Origin: Clostridium lundense DSM 17049
Lineage (GTDB): Bacteria; Bacillota; Clostridia; Clostridiales; Clostridiaceae
Reading direction: 5' to 3'
Assembly (NCBI RefSeq): GCF_000619945.1
Contig: NZ_JHVC01000008.1
Span: forward strand, 124,001-188,000
Length of the DNA stretch: 64,000 nucleotides
The notes under the pieces are model-generated. The model was not told where the DNA came from. It was given only the letters and a program-made list of their open reading frames with translations, and searched no databases. Positions 30,810-40,732 of the stretch are shown one piece after another (positions within the stretch are counted from its first letter, which is position 1; each line of letters begins with the position of its first letter). Both the position numbers and the translations under genes were made by a program.

Positions 30810-31682
30810 CTATACTGAAAAAATACTAAATATTTTTTTAAATAATCCTTCAACTCCATCTCCTGTATGCTCTTCTTTCTGCCCCATTATTTTATTTGCT
30901 ATACTCATTATTTCTTTAGACACACTGGAATTTGGAAAGCTAATTATAAAGGGCTTTTGCTTTCTTACTGCTTCTACTAACTTCCTATCATCTGAAAGGT
31001 TTCCTAAATGCTCCAAATTCATATTCAAAAAATTATTTACTGTATTGCTAAATTTATTATAAGTTTCTATCCCCTCTTTAAAGCTTAAAGTCCTATTTAT
31101 TATTACCTTTGCAGAAGATTTTATTTCAAAATGGTCTACTGCTTTTAAAAGACTATAGGCATCCGTAAGAGATGTAGGCTCCGGAGTTGTTATAATAATT
31201 AAATCTTCTGAACAGGCTATAAAGCCTAAAACGCTTTTGCTTATACCTGCTCCTGTATCCATAATAATATAATCCAAGTCATTTAATTCTTTAATTTTGT
31301 TTATAAATTTTTCTCTTTTTTCTTCTGTTATTTCTTCCACTTTAGTAAGTCCAGTACCACCAGGCAATAGTTTTACTCCATACGGACCTTCAATTAATAC
31401 ATCTTCTATATTCATATTATTAAATATAATATCATTTACATTGTATTTAGGTAAAAAGCCCATAAGCACATCATCATTTCCCATGCCTACATCAGCATCA
31501 AATATCATTACCTTTTTACCCTTCATTTGAATAGCTATAGCTAGATTAACCACGAAATTACTTTTTCCAACCCCACCTTTACCAGAAGTAACTGTAATTA
31601 TTTTCACACCTTTGTTATTATTTTCTACTTTTTCATCTACATCTTTTGCTAATTTTCTAAGTCTATCTGCCTGGTCTAGCAT
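30810..31682 (-). CDS. flhG: MinD-family ATPase FlhG, flagellar number control
   Basis: 290 aa with deviant Walker A (VTSGKGGVGKSNFVVN), Walker B-type FDADVGMGNDDVLMG, and switch IIMDTGAGIS. FlhG stimulates FlhF and limits flagellar number and site. The start overlaps the flhF end by seven bases. The N-terminal LDQADRLRKLA is the expected FlhF-activating helix. Confidence 0.95.
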   Translation of the reverse strand: MLDQADRLRKLAKDVDEKVENNNKGVKIITVTSGKGGVGKSNFVVNLAIAIQMKGKKVMIFDADVGMGNDDVLMGFLPKYNVNDIIFNNMNIEDVLIEGPYGVKLLPGGTGLTKVEEITEEKREKFINKIKELNDLDYIIMDTGAGISKSVLGFIACSEDLIIITTPEPTSLTDAYSLLKAVDHFEIKSSAKVIINRTLSFKEGIETYNKFSNTVNNFLNMNLEHLGNLSDDRKLVEAVRKQKPFIISFPNSSVSKEIMSIANKIMGQKEEHTGDGVEGLFKKIFSIFSV

Positions 31683-32863
31683 ACATTATCCTCTCCTAGT
31701 ATTAGATTAGCTATTTCATCTCCTGTAATTTTCTTTATATCATCAGGTACATTTTGTCCCGTAGTTACAAAACTTATTGGTGTTTCTGCACTCTGAAGTA
31801 TATTAAGTATAGACCCATATGTAGTAGTTTCATCAAGTTTTGTTATTATTACATTGTTGTATCCCAAAATTTTATATCCTTCAACTATAGTATCTATGTC
31901 TCTATTTTTAGTAGTAGCACTTATTACTAAATGGATATTTTCTGTGTATATCTTATCAATAAAAGCCCTAAGTTCAGAAATTTGCATAGCATTTTTAGAA
32001 CTTCTTCCAGTGGTATCCACTAATATTGTATCACATTCTCCCATTAATTTTATAGTTTCTTCCATTTCTTTTATAGAAAGTACTACTTTAAAAGGTATAT
32101 TCATAATATCTGCATAAGTCTTTAACTGCTCTACTGCTCCTATTCTATATGTATCTATAGTTATAAGTCCTACCTTTTTCTTTTGCAATAAAGCTAAATT
32201 TCCAGCAAGTTTTGCAATAGTGGTAGTTTTTCCAACACCAGTAGGACCTACAAATACTATTACTCCATCTAATGATACTCTTGAAACAGGTATCATTTCA
32301 GTTATAGCTATTTTTCCTTTTTCTAAATCATCCAGGCCATTATTCATACTATTGATTCTTATTAAAATGTTATTTAAAGTTTTTTCGTTAACATCATTAT
32401 TATCTAAAATAGTTTCTAACTTTCCTCTTTCTTTAGTTGGGGATAAAGATATGTTCTTAATTTCATTCATCATCTTTTTCATTTCTTGCATTTCTTTTAA
32501 AAGATCTTCTTTGCTTTTATCATCATTATGATCCATACTATTTAAATTTTTATTTACAATAGTACTTTTAATATTATTTTCAATACTTTCCTTATATTTA
32601 ATTTCTTCTTTTTGTTTAGCTGCTTCTTTTTTTTCCATTAACTTTTTAATAAGTTCTAAGTTATTATCCGTAGAACCTGTATCTTCTTTTTTTGAATTAT
32701 CAACTGCTGCTGTGACTTCCATAACCTTTTTTTGAAATAATCCAAAAAAACCAGGTTTTCTAATCTTTCTTTGACTTATTATTATGGCATCTTTTCCTAA
32801 CTCGTATCTAATTCTTGTCATTGCCTCACTCATATTTTTTACTATAAATCTTTTAATAATCAT
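31676..32863 (-). CDS. flhF: SRP-like GTPase FlhF, flagellar placement
   Basis: 395 aa. Variable N-terminal B domain, then NG domain with GPTGVGKTTTIAKLAGNLA, DTYRIGAVEQLKTYA, DTTGRS and TKLDETTTYGSIL. It sets the position of flagellar assembly at the membrane. It ends overlapping flhG and starts one base after flhA. Confidence 0.95.
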   Translation of the reverse strand: MIIKRFIVKNMSEAMTRIRYELGKDAIIISQRKIRKPGFFGLFQKKVMEVTAAVDNSKKEDTGSTDNNLELIKKLMEKKEAAKQKEEIKYKESIENNIKSTIVNKNLNSMDHNDDKSKEDLLKEMQEMKKMMNEIKNISLSPTKERGKLETILDNNDVNEKTLNNILIRINSMNNGLDDLEKGKIAITEMIPVSRVSLDGVIVFVGPTGVGKTTTIAKLAGNLALLQKKKVGLITIDTYRIGAVEQLKTYADIMNIPFKVVLSIKEMEETIKLMGECDTILVDTTGRSSKNAMQISELRAFIDKIYTENIHLVISATTKNRDIDTIVEGYKILGYNNVIITKLDETTTYGSILNILQSAETPISFVTTGQNVPDDIKKITGDEIANLILGEDNVC

Positions 32864-32864
32864 T

Positions 32865-34931
32865 TTATATTGTCACAGCTCCTTCAGTTTTAATTTCTAT
32901 ATCATTAGGAATTTCATTTATAGACAATACATATAAATTAGGAAAAACCATTTCTGTAAGTTTCCTAAAAGCTGGTCTAATTTTAGGAGAAACCAATAAT
33001 ACAGGCTGACTTTCATAAAAGAAAGTATTTTCTAAGGTATTTCTAATAGAATTTAATATATTACTTGTAGTATCTGGATCTAAGGCCGGGAATGATCCTT
33101 GCATAGACTTTTGAATGTTATTTCCAACAAGCTCCTCAATTTCTGGAGATAATGTTATCACTGTTATAGCACCATTTTCATCTATTAGAGGATTGCAGAT
33201 GCTCCTTCCTAAAGCAAATCTTACATATTCCGTTAAAAGTTCCATATCCTTAGTACTTCTTGAATTATCCGCAAGGGATTCTAAAATTGTAACCATGTCT
33301 TTTATTGAAACTCTTTCTCTTAATAAATTCTGTAGTACTTTTTGAATTTCCCCTATAGTCATCAAATCTGGTATAAGTTCTTCTACTACAGCACTGTACT
33401 TTTCTTTTACAGAATCAATAATAAGTTTAACTTCTTGTCTACCAAGTAACTCATAAGAGTGATTCTTTATAGTTTCCGTTAAGTGGGTTACCATTACAGT
33501 AGTTGGATCTACTACTGTTAATCCCTTTATCTCTGTTTCTTCTCTTTCATCTTTATTTATCCATATAGCTGGTAATCCAAATGATGGTTCCACAGTTTTA
33601 ATACCTTGTATATCATATTCTCCATTAGTAGGATCCATACATAATAGCATATTAGGCATAAGTTCTCCTTTAGCTATTACAGTACCTCTTATTTTAAGTA
33701 CATACTCATTAGTTTTAAGTTGTAAATTATCTCTAATTCTTATAGGTTGAACTACTATGCCCATCTCAATAGCACATTGTCTTCTAACAGAAGTTATTCT
33801 TTGTAGTAAATCTCCTCCAGCTCCCTCGTCAGCTAAAGGTATAAGTCCATAGCCTATTTCTACTTCCATTGGCTCTACATTTATTAAGTTCATCACATTT
33901 TCTGGTTCTTTACCTTCTATTTCTGTTATCTCTTGCTGTTCCTGCTCAATTTGTTCTATAATTTTTTCCTTTTCATCCTTGTATAAGAAATAAGCACCTG
34001 CCCCTGCAGCTATTGAAAGTATAAGAAATGGTGGCTTTGGCAATCCTGGTATACAAAATAAGAAAAATAATACCGCGGAAGCCATAGCTATTACTTTTGG
34101 AAATCCTGTTAACTGCTTTCCTACTACATCACCAAAGTTGTCATCTGATCCTGAACGTGTAACCAATATACCAGAAGCTGTAGATATTAAAAGTGCTGGA
34201 ATCTGACCTACCAGTCCATCTCCTATAGTAAGTCTTGTATATACTTGAGCAGCTTGACCAATATCCATATTAAGCATTAATGCACCAATTATTATTCCAC
34301 CTAAAATATTAATTGCTGTTATTATTAATCCTGCTACTGCGTCTCCCTTTACAAACTTAGACGCACCATCCATAGCCCCATAAAAATCTGCTTCTTGTTG
34401 AAGCTTTTTTCTTCTATCTCTAGCGCCCATTTCATCTATAAGTCCAGAGTTTAAATCCGCATCTATACTCATCTGCTTACCAGGCATAGCGTCTAATGTA
34501 AACCTTGCTGAAACCTCAGCAACTCTTGTAGCACCATTAGTTATAACTATAAACTGAATTATTACTATAATTAAGAATATTATAATTCCTACAACATAAT
34601 TTCCTCTTACAACGAAAGAACCAAAGGCCTCTATTATTTTTCCAGCATTGGCCTCTGACAATATAAGTCTTGTAGAGGATATATTAAGTGCTAATCTAAA
34701 AAGTGTAGTAACCAATAAAAGAGTTGGAAACGATGAAAATTGTAATACATCTGTTGTAAACATGGTTAAAAGTATTATTATTACAGATATAGTAATATTA
34801 AGTGCCAAAAGTATATCCAAAATAGTTGGTGGAAGAGGAATTATAATCATCATTACTATTCCAATAACTCCAAAAGCCACCATTACGTCTATATTATTTT
34901 TTAAATCTATCTTTTTTTTCGTACCTTCCAA
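32865..34931 (-). CDS. flhA: flagellar export gate protein FlhA
   Basis: About 688 aa. N-terminal membrane domain with about eight helices and the FHIPEP-type segment (LDAMPGKQMSIDADLNSGLI, MDGASKFVKGDAVAG), then a cytosolic domain that binds substrates and chaperones. The TTG at 34931 is chosen because AGAGGTGG lies eight bases before it and the protein then has the usual length; the ATG at 34979 would add a hydrophilic run read from a palindromic-repeat sequence. Confidence 0.9.
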   Translation of the reverse strand: MEGTKKKIDLKNNIDVMVAFGVIGIVMMIIIPLPPTILDILLALNITISVIIILLTMFTTDVLQFSSFPTLLLVTTLFRLALNISSTRLILSEANAGKIIEAFGSFVVRGNYVVGIIIFLIIVIIQFIVITNGATRVAEVSARFTLDAMPGKQMSIDADLNSGLIDEMGARDRRKKLQQEADFYGAMDGASKFVKGDAVAGLIITAINILGGIIIGALMLNMDIGQAAQVYTRLTIGDGLVGQIPALLISTASGILVTRSGSDDNFGDVVGKQLTGFPKVIAMASAVLFFLFCIPGLPKPPFLILSIAAGAGAYFLYKDEKEKIIEQIEQEQQEITEIEGKEPENVMNLINVEPMEVEIGYGLIPLADEGAGGDLLQRITSVRRQCAIEMGIVVQPIRIRDNLQLKTNEYVLKIRGTVIAKGELMPNMLLCMDPTNGEYDIQGIKTVEPSFGLPAIWINKDEREETEIKGLTVVDPTTVMVTHLTETIKNHSYELLGRQEVKLIIDSVKEKYSAVVEELIPDLMTIGEIQKVLQNLLRERVSIKDMVTILESLADNSRSTKDMELLTEYVRFALGRSICNPLIDENGAITVITLSPEIEELVGNNIQKSMQGSFPALDPDTTSNILNSIRNTLENTFFYESQPVLLVSPKIRPAFRKLTEMVFPNLYVLSINEIPNDIEIKTEGAVTI

Positions 34932-34949
34932 AACAAACACCACCTCTTC

Positions 34950-34982
34950 AGTGAATAATGAACAATAAATAGTGAGCAATAA
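34950..34982. repeat. tandem-word repeat, half-copy, upstream of flhA
   Basis: Degenerate repeats of GAACAATA/GAGCAATA (AATGAACAATAAATAGTGAG) in the short gap between flhB and flhA. The same style of tandem word forms two full palindromes at 40570 and 44730. Confidence 0.45.
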
Positions 34983-34988
34983 AGAAAT

Positions 34989-36812
34989 TTAGTTAAGTTT
35001 CATCACTATTGCTAAAATTTCTGCTACAGCTTGATACATTTCTACAGGTATCTCTGAATCTACCTCTACTTCATCATATATAAGTCTAGCTAAAGGTTTA
35101 TTTTCTATTATAGGTACATTACTTTCTTTGGCTTTTTCCTTAATTTTAAATGCTACATAATCTGCACCTTTTGCTACTACTCTTGGAGCTGAATCTTTTC
35201 CTTCTTTATATCTCAATGCTACTGCAAAATGTGTTGGGTTAGTAATTACCACTGTAGCATCTGGCACACTTTGCATCATCCTTTTCATAGCCATTTCTCT
35301 TTGCTTTTGCTTTATCTTTCCCTTTACTTGAGGATCTCCTTCCATTTGCTTAAACTCTTCTTTAACTTCTTGCTTTGTCATCTTCATATCTTTTTTAAAT
35401 TGTCTTTTTTGAAATACAAAATCTGCCAGCGCTATGGTCAGCATTATTAAAGTTATTTTAAAGAAAATGCTCATAGCTATACTGCCAAAAGTCTCTGCAA
35501 TAACTGGAAATCTCAAACTATTTAAATTAATTATTGTAGTATAGTTATCCTTTAAAAACTTATATCCCACATATCCAACTATAGTTACTAGTGAAATATC
35601 TTTTACCAATTCTACTACTGTTCTAGCAGAAAACATTCTCTTAAATCCATTTATAGGATTAAGTTTCTTAAAGTCTGGCTTTAAAGTTTCTTTTGTTAAA
35701 ATAAAACCTGTTTGAATAAAATTTGAGAAAATACCCATAATCATTATAGGAACTGCCACTGGCAATATTACAATGGCAAGTCTTAGAATTACTATAAGTG
35801 TAATATGAAAGATATTTTCATAAGTTAATTCCATATTTAAATAATTAGTTAAAAAGCTTATCATATTATCCTTTAAAGTACTAAATCCATAAGAACCAAA
35901 TGCATTTAACACTAAGGTAATTCCAAGTAAGGTTAACGCTAAATTAACCTCTTTACTTTTAGCAACTTGCCCTTTCTTTCTCGCTTCAGTTAATTTATGA
36001 GGTGTTGCTTCCTCAGTCTTATCATCAGAAGCAAAAATCATAATCAAGGGGATTGTTTTATAAATTCCTTTAAATGCTTCTGGCAACTGTGAAAAAGCAT
36101 CAGCTATAATATTAAAGAAAATAGGTAAAGCGAAAAGAAACGTTGCAAGTCCAACAAGTATCTTTATGGGTAAACCTAAAATCATTATATTTAACTGTGG
36201 CACTGTTCTTGCTATAAGTCCCAAAGTTAAATCCGTAATTATAATAATCAATACAATAGGTATTGCTATTTTCAATCCAATATTAAAAAATTCTATAAAA
36301 GCTTGAATTATAATACCAGCTGTATCCTGTGATAATATAAACTTTCCTATATTAACTACTTTAAAACTATCTATCAGCTGCATTATAAGCATATGATGAC
36401 CATCCACAATAAAAAATAATACAACACTAATCCAATAAAGCAATCTTTCTATTAATGTTGAATTACTATTTGAATTTGGATCAAACATAGTTATCATAGA
36501 AAATCCAACTTGCATATCCATTAGATTTCCCCCAAATTTTACAGCCATAAAACATAATTCTGTAACAAATCCTAATGTTAACCCTGTAGTTACTTCACTT
36601 ATACAGCTTCCTATAAAAGGAAGCATATCATTTATATTTACAATTCCTTTGTAATCAATTCCTGGTATTATTATGTAAGATAAAATTAATATAAATCCAA
36701 CCTTCACCATAGCAGGTGTCCCTTTTGGAAAAAATACAGGTGTTACTGTACAAAAAGCTAATAGTCTTAAAAAAACTAAAATCATTGCCGTAAAAAACGT
36801 CATGTTTATCAA
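34989..36812 (-). CDS. fliR/flhB: FliR-FlhB fusion export-gate protein
   Basis: 607 aa. The first about 255 residues are FliR (six helices; GTPAMVKVGFILILSYIIIP). The rest is FlhB (DDKTEEATPHKLTEARKKGQ, then four helices), with the self-cleaving site NPTH at TNPTHFAVALRYKEG. FliR belongs to the export pore and FlhB switches substrate from hook to filament. The fusion is known from clostridia, so it is not a frameshift artefact. Confidence 0.95.
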   Translation of the reverse strand: MINMTFFTAMILVFLRLLAFCTVTPVFFPKGTPAMVKVGFILILSYIIIPGIDYKGIVNINDMLPFIGSCISEVTTGLTLGFVTELCFMAVKFGGNLMDMQVGFSMITMFDPNSNSNSTLIERLLYWISVVLFFIVDGHHMLIMQLIDSFKVVNIGKFILSQDTAGIIIQAFIEFFNIGLKIAIPIVLIIIITDLTLGLIARTVPQLNIMILGLPIKILVGLATFLFALPIFFNIIADAFSQLPEAFKGIYKTIPLIMIFASDDKTEEATPHKLTEARKKGQVAKSKEVNLALTLLGITLVLNAFGSYGFSTLKDNMISFLTNYLNMELTYENIFHITLIVILRLAIVILPVAVPIMIMGIFSNFIQTGFILTKETLKPDFKKLNPINGFKRMFSARTVVELVKDISLVTIVGYVGYKFLKDNYTTIINLNSLRFPVIAETFGSIAMSIFFKITLIMLTIALADFVFQKRQFKKDMKMTKQEVKEEFKQMEGDPQVKGKIKQKQREMAMKRMMQSVPDATVVITNPTHFAVALRYKEGKDSAPRVVAKGADYVAFKIKEKAKESNVPIIENKPLARLIYDEVEVDSEIPVEMYQAVAEILAIVMKLN

Positions 36813-36821
36813 CTATAACAC

Positions 36822-37091
36822 CTACTTCGTAATATTGGATATTATTTGAAATATATTTTCAGTAAAGTTTACTAACTTATGCAGCATCCAGCTGCCTGTT
36901 AGTAATCCTACTAATGCTACTGCAATAAGCTTAGGTACAAAAGTTAGCGTCTGCTCTTGAATCTGAGTGGTAGCCTGAAATATGCTTATTAATAGTCCTA
37001 CTATAATTGATATACCAAGTATTGGTGCTGCTACTATAAGCCCTGTGCTTATTGCATCTTTAATTACTCCTATTACCATATTTTCACTCAT
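36822..37091 (-). CDS. fliQ: flagellar export protein FliQ
   Basis: 89 aa with two helices (GLIVAAPILGISIIVGLLIS; LIAVALVGLLTGSWML) and the SIFQATTQIQEQTLTFVPK motif typical of FliQ. It forms the export gate with FliP and FliR. Spacing to both neighbours is about 10 bases. Confidence 0.95.
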   Translation of the reverse strand: MSENMVIGVIKDAISTGLIVAAPILGISIIVGLLISIFQATTQIQEQTLTFVPKLIAVALVGLLTGSWMLHKLVNFTENIFQIISNITK

Positions 37092-37100
37092 TTAACCACC

Positions 37101-37883
37101 TCATTTAAAACTTAAAATTAATGATTTTACTAATAGATACCATCCATCTACCATAACAAATAATAATAATTTGAAGGGTAATGATACCATTACTGGTGGT
37201 AACATAAACATACCCATGGACATTAAAATACTAGCTACTACTAAATCTATTATTAAAAATGGTATGTACAATAAAAATCCTATTTGAAAAGCTGTTTTTA
37301 GCTCACTTATTATAAAAGAAGGCACTACTATATATAAAGGTGCATTATCCTTTGTTATTTTATCTCCTACCTTAGCCACTTCCATAAACAGTTTTAAATC
37401 TTTTTGCCTCGTCTGATTTAACATAAATTTTCTTAATGGCTTGGCCCCTTCTTCTATTGCTACATTTTGTGTTATTTTATTTTGCAAAAATGGTTGTATA
37501 GCTTTTGTATTTACTTCATTATAAACTGGTGTCATTATAAATAAAGTTAAAAATAAAGCTAGTCCAATAAATACTTGATTAGGTGGTGATTGCTGAGTTC
37601 CTATAGCGTTTCTTAAGAATCCAAAAACAACTATAATTCTTACAAAACTTGTCATCATCACTATGAAAGAAGGTAATAAAGTAAGTATAGTAAGTACTAT
37701 TAAGAGTTTTATATTATCTACATAATTTTGTGGAGTACCACTATTATCTATTGACAAATTAACTCTTGGTATAGGCACATTTGTTGGAGCAGCATAAACC
37801 TTACTACCAATTAATATTGCTCCAAATATAGCAAATGTGAAAATCCCTAAAAAAAACACCATTCTTTTCCTATTATTTTTCAT
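37101..37883 (-). CDS. fliP: flagellar export protein FliP
   Basis: 260 aa with signal-peptide-like N-terminus, LLTILTLLPSFIVMMTSFVR and GTQQSPPNQVFIGLALFLTL, and the C-terminal MGMFMLPPVMVSLPFKLLLF. Core of the export gate. The start overlaps the end of fliO by 11 bases. Confidence 0.95.
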   Translation of the reverse strand: MKNNRKRMVFFLGIFTFAIFGAILIGSKVYAAPTNVPIPRVNLSIDNSGTPQNYVDNIKLLIVLTILTLLPSFIVMMTSFVRIIVVFGFLRNAIGTQQSPPNQVFIGLALFLTLFIMTPVYNEVNTKAIQPFLQNKITQNVAIEEGAKPLRKFMLNQTRQKDLKLFMEVAKVGDKITKDNAPLYIVVPSFIISELKTAFQIGFLLYIPFLIIDLVVASILMSMGMFMLPPVMVSLPFKLLLFVMVDGWYLLVKSLILSFK

Positions 37884-38238
37884 ATTTATCTTCCTTTTTA
37901 TTCCTAAGTTTTTTATAAAATTCCTTTAAACTTTCATATTCTACTATATCTTTGGAAGACTCTATTTTTCTAATATCTTCACTACTTAGCTCTGAAACAA
38001 TTTGAACATTTCCATTAGTAGAAGACATTAAATATGCTTTATCCCCAATCTTTACAATCAAAAGAGAATTATCCTTAGATAAACTAAGTCTGTCAAGTAT
38101 CTTCATATATTTTCCCTTTTGCATGTCTTGCAGCTTTTCCCCACCATATTTAATAGATATGTATATAAGTACAATTACAAAAGGCAGGAAGGCTATAATT
38201 TTTAAAAGTGTAACTAAAAATTGCAAATTGCTTCCCAT
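37873..38238 (-). CDS. fliO: flagellar biosynthesis protein FliO/FliZ
   Basis: 121 aa with one N-terminal helix (FLVTLLKIIAFLPFVIVLIY) and a small cytosolic domain (KILDRLSLSKDNSLLIVKIG). FliO assists FliP ring assembly. Identification by position upstream of fliP and general pattern. Confidence 0.85.
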   Translation of the reverse strand: MGSNLQFLVTLLKIIAFLPFVIVLIYISIKYGGEKLQDMQKGKYMKILDRLSLSKDNSLLIVKIGDKAYLMSSTNGNVQIVSELSSEDIRKIESSKDIVEYESLKEFYKKLRNKKEDKYEK

Positions 38239-38260
38239 ATTTTATCTTCCTTTAAATTAT

Positions 38261-38791
38261 TTATTGAACTAATATTTCCGGGAAATATACACTATCACAT
38301 CTTCCATTTTTGAACATTGGATTTATTCTATTTAATATTTCTAACTTTATATCTTCTAATCCTTTAGTGCTAAAATCCTTTGCTTTCTTAGATCTAATAA
38401 CACTGTTTATAGAATCTTTAATGGCAGCCTGATTTGTCTCAAGTTCTTTTAGTAATTTTTTGTTTTCATAACCTAAAAAAACTTTTGCCTTTAAAAATCT
38501 TTTTCCATCTTCGTCAGATAAATTAAGTAAAAATTCACCCATATCATATGTATAAACAGATGTAGCAGGTCTTAGTTGATTATTCATGTTTACATTAACA
38601 TTTGCCTGTCCATTAGCAGCTTGCTGATTATTTGCTGGTGGAACAGCATTAGCCTGTGTAGCATTTTTTTTCTTTGAAAAAATCATATATCCACCAAAAG
38701 CTCCCCCTAAAACTATTACTAATACTAATATGATAATAACAATTGTTTTTCCTTTACTTCCTTTTTTATTTTCTATGTTCTTTTCGCTCAT
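38261..38791 (-). CDS. fliL: flagellar basal-body-associated protein FliL
   Basis: 176 aa. N-terminal helix (VIIILVLVIVLGGAFGGYMI), an Ala/Asn/Gln-rich linker, and a FliL domain (YDMGEFLLNLSDEDGKRFLK). FliL surrounds the stator and raises torque. It overlaps motB by 26 bases. Confidence 0.9.
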   Translation of the reverse strand: MSEKNIENKKGSKGKTIVIIILVLVIVLGGAFGGYMIFSKKKNATQANAVPPANNQQAANGQANVNVNMNNQLRPATSVYTYDMGEFLLNLSDEDGKRFLKAKVFLGYENKKLLKELETNQAAIKDSINSVIRSKKAKDFSTKGLEDIKLEILNRINPMFKNGRCDSVYFPEILVQ

Positions 38792-39527
38792 TTTTCCCAG
38801 TCTCCCTTTCTATAGAAACTATTAATATGTTAACTCTTCTATTTTTAGCTCTGTGTTCATCTGTATCATTAGGATAAAGCGGTTTAAATTCTCCATATCC
38901 TGCTGCAGTAAATCTACTAGGATTTTGCTTTCTAGTCTCAACAAAATATCTTAAAACATTAACAGCTCTAGCAGTAGAAAGCTCCCAATTTGAATCATAT
39001 TTATAATTATTTATTGGAATATTATCTGTATGTCCTTCTACTATTATGCTATTTGGAAAGCTAGCTATGAGTTTATTTAACTTTTCTAGTATTGGTAAGC
39101 TATTATTCTTTATTTGAGCTTGTGCTGTTTCAAAAAGAATACTATCTTTCACCTCTATTATTACACCTTTAGTATCATTTTTTATTTGTACAGAACCTTG
39201 TAAATCGTTTTTTTGTACATAATCCCTAACTTTATCATAAAGTTCATTTTCTCGGCCACCTGTAGCAGTACCCATTTTTGTTGTTTCTCCAACTAAAGGT
39301 ACATCACCATTTTTCATATTAAAATCAAAAATTGTTTCTCCAGAATCTCCAGCCAATACACTCTGAAAAGCACTTGCTACTTGTTTAAACTTTTGAGCAT
39401 CAACACTGGAAAATGAATAAAGTAATATAAAAAAAGTTAGTAGTAATGTTACAGTATCAGAGTACGTTGCTAGCCATTCATTACCTGTAAGTCCACTACC
39501 ACCATCTGATTTTTTTTTCCTAGCCAT
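38766..39527 (-). CDS. motB: flagellar motor stator protein MotB
   Basis: About 253 aa. One helix bears the proton-path Asp (NEWLATYSDTVTLLLTFFIL), followed by an OmpA-like peptidoglycan-binding domain (VEGHTDNIPI, ELSTARAVNVLRYFVE, NRRVNILI). The start at 39527 (MARKKKSD) has GGAGGGG nine bases upstream; the earlier start would lie within motA. It anchors the stator to the cell wall. Confidence 0.95.
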   Translation of the reverse strand: MARKKKSDGGSGLTGNEWLATYSDTVTLLLTFFILLYSFSSVDAQKFKQVASAFQSVLAGDSGETIFDFNMKNGDVPLVGETTKMGTATGGRENELYDKVRDYVQKNDLQGSVQIKNDTKGVIIEVKDSILFETAQAQIKNNSLPILEKLNKLIASFPNSIIVEGHTDNIPINNYKYDSNWELSTARAVNVLRYFVETRKQNPSRFTAAGYGEFKPLYPNDTDEHRAKNRRVNILIVSIERETGKNERKEHRK

Positions 39528-40350
39528 TTTCCGATACCCCTCCTTCAGAACTTGCTGCTGCAGCAAAATTCTTTCTTTCCTCTGGGGATAAATATGATAT
39601 TAATTTTTCTTCTACAATTCTTGGATTTACTCCAGATTGTATAGCAAGTATTCCTTCTAACATCATTTCTCTTATTGCAGCTTCCTGTTCACTCTTAAAT
39701 GCTAAGTTAGCTGCCATTGGATTAAATAATATATTAGCTGCTAAAGATCCATAGAAAGTTGTTATTAAAGCTTTTCCCATACCACTAGCAATTTGGCTTG
39801 AATCTGAAAGATTACCAAGCATCTGAATAAGTCCAATAAGTGTTCCTGCCATACCAAAAGCTGGAGCATATCCTCCCCAAGCTCTAAGCATATCAGCTCC
39901 ATCCTTATGTCTTCTTTCCATTTCTGAAATTTCAAGCTCCATAATATCTTTTATAGTTTCTGGTTCTATACCATCAACTACCATCTGTAATCCTTTCTTT
40001 AAGAAAGCATCCTGAACTTGATTTATTTCATCTTCTAATGAAAGTAGTCCCTCTCTTCTAGCTTTTCTTGAAAGTTCTATAAATTGGTTTATTATATCTA
40101 TACTAGATTTTTCACTTTCCCTAAAAGATTGAATTGTTACTTTCATAAGCTTTTTAAACTGGCCAATTGGGTAGTTAACCAGCATTGCACAAAAGGATCC
40201 TCCTAGTGTTATTATTACAGAAGACAGGTCCCAGAAAAGTTTTAATTGGCCGACATTATATTTGGTAAGACTTACCATTGCCATTGACCATATCATCATA
40301 GCAAAACCAACTACAACACCTATAGCTGTCAAAATATCTCTTCTCTTCAT
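39520..40350 (-). CDS. motA: flagellar motor stator protein MotA
   Basis: 276 aa with four helices, cytosolic charged loop and the conserved GAGYAPAFG-type segment (AWGGYAPAFGMAGTLIGLIQ). It conducts ions with MotB. It overlaps flbD by four bases upstream and motB by eight downstream. Confidence 0.95.
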   Translation of the reverse strand: MKRRDILTAIGVVVGFAMMIWSMAMVSLTKYNVGQLKLFWDLSSVIITLGGSFCAMLVNYPIGQFKKLMKVTIQSFRESEKSSIDIINQFIELSRKARREGLLSLEDEINQVQDAFLKKGLQMVVDGIEPETIKDIMELEISEMERRHKDGADMLRAWGGYAPAFGMAGTLIGLIQMLGNLSDSSQIASGMGKALITTFYGSLAANILFNPMAANLAFKSEQEAAIREMMLEGILAIQSGVNPRIVEEKLISYLSPEERKNFAAAASSEGGVSENG

Positions 40351-40556
40351 TTTCTAGCTGCCTCCTGTATATTAAATGTAAATATATTCTTTTTATATAT
40401 TAAAACTTTTTTTATTATATCATCTACTGAATCTATTACAAGGTATTTTTTCCCATTAGTCAATGTTATAAGACTTTCTGGTACAGATTCAATTTTTTCT
40501 ATGTGATCTGCATTTAAAGTAAACTCCTTGTGGTCTAACCCTGTAACCTGAATCAT
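40347..40556 (-). CDS. flbD: flagellar FlbD-family protein
   Basis: 69 aa, matching the small FlbD family (MIQVTGLDHKEFTLNADHIE, ITLTNGKKYLV). It is found between flgE and motA in many Bacillota (SwrD in Bacillus raises torque). The ATGA overlap with motA suggests coupled translation. Confidence 0.9.
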   Translation of the reverse strand: MIQVTGLDHKEFTLNADHIEKIESVPESLITLTNGKKYLVIDSVDDIIKKVLIYKKNIFTFNIQEAARK

Positions 40557-40569
40557 ATTCTCACCCCCG

Positions 40570-40731
40570 TTAATTTAGTGAAAAGTGAAGAATTAAGAAT
40601 GAAGAGTATAGGTGGTTTTTTCTTAATAAAAATTAAGAAAAAACTCCTATTTCATTATTGGCTATTTTTAATGAAGTTAACAATAGCTTCCTTTACTCTT
40701 CACTATTCACTCTTAACTCTTAACTAATTAA
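40570..40731. repeat. palindromic tandem-word element between flgE and flbD
   Basis: Left arm (40570-40608, words like GTGAAAAGTGAAGAATTAAG) is an imperfect inverted copy of the right arm (40692-40729, ACTCTTCACTATTCACTC). An inner hairpin (about 40608-40650) joins GGTTTTTTCTTAAT with ATTAAGAAAAAAC. It could act as an attenuator or RNA-stability element within the operon. Confidence 0.6.
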
Positions 40732-40732
40732 A

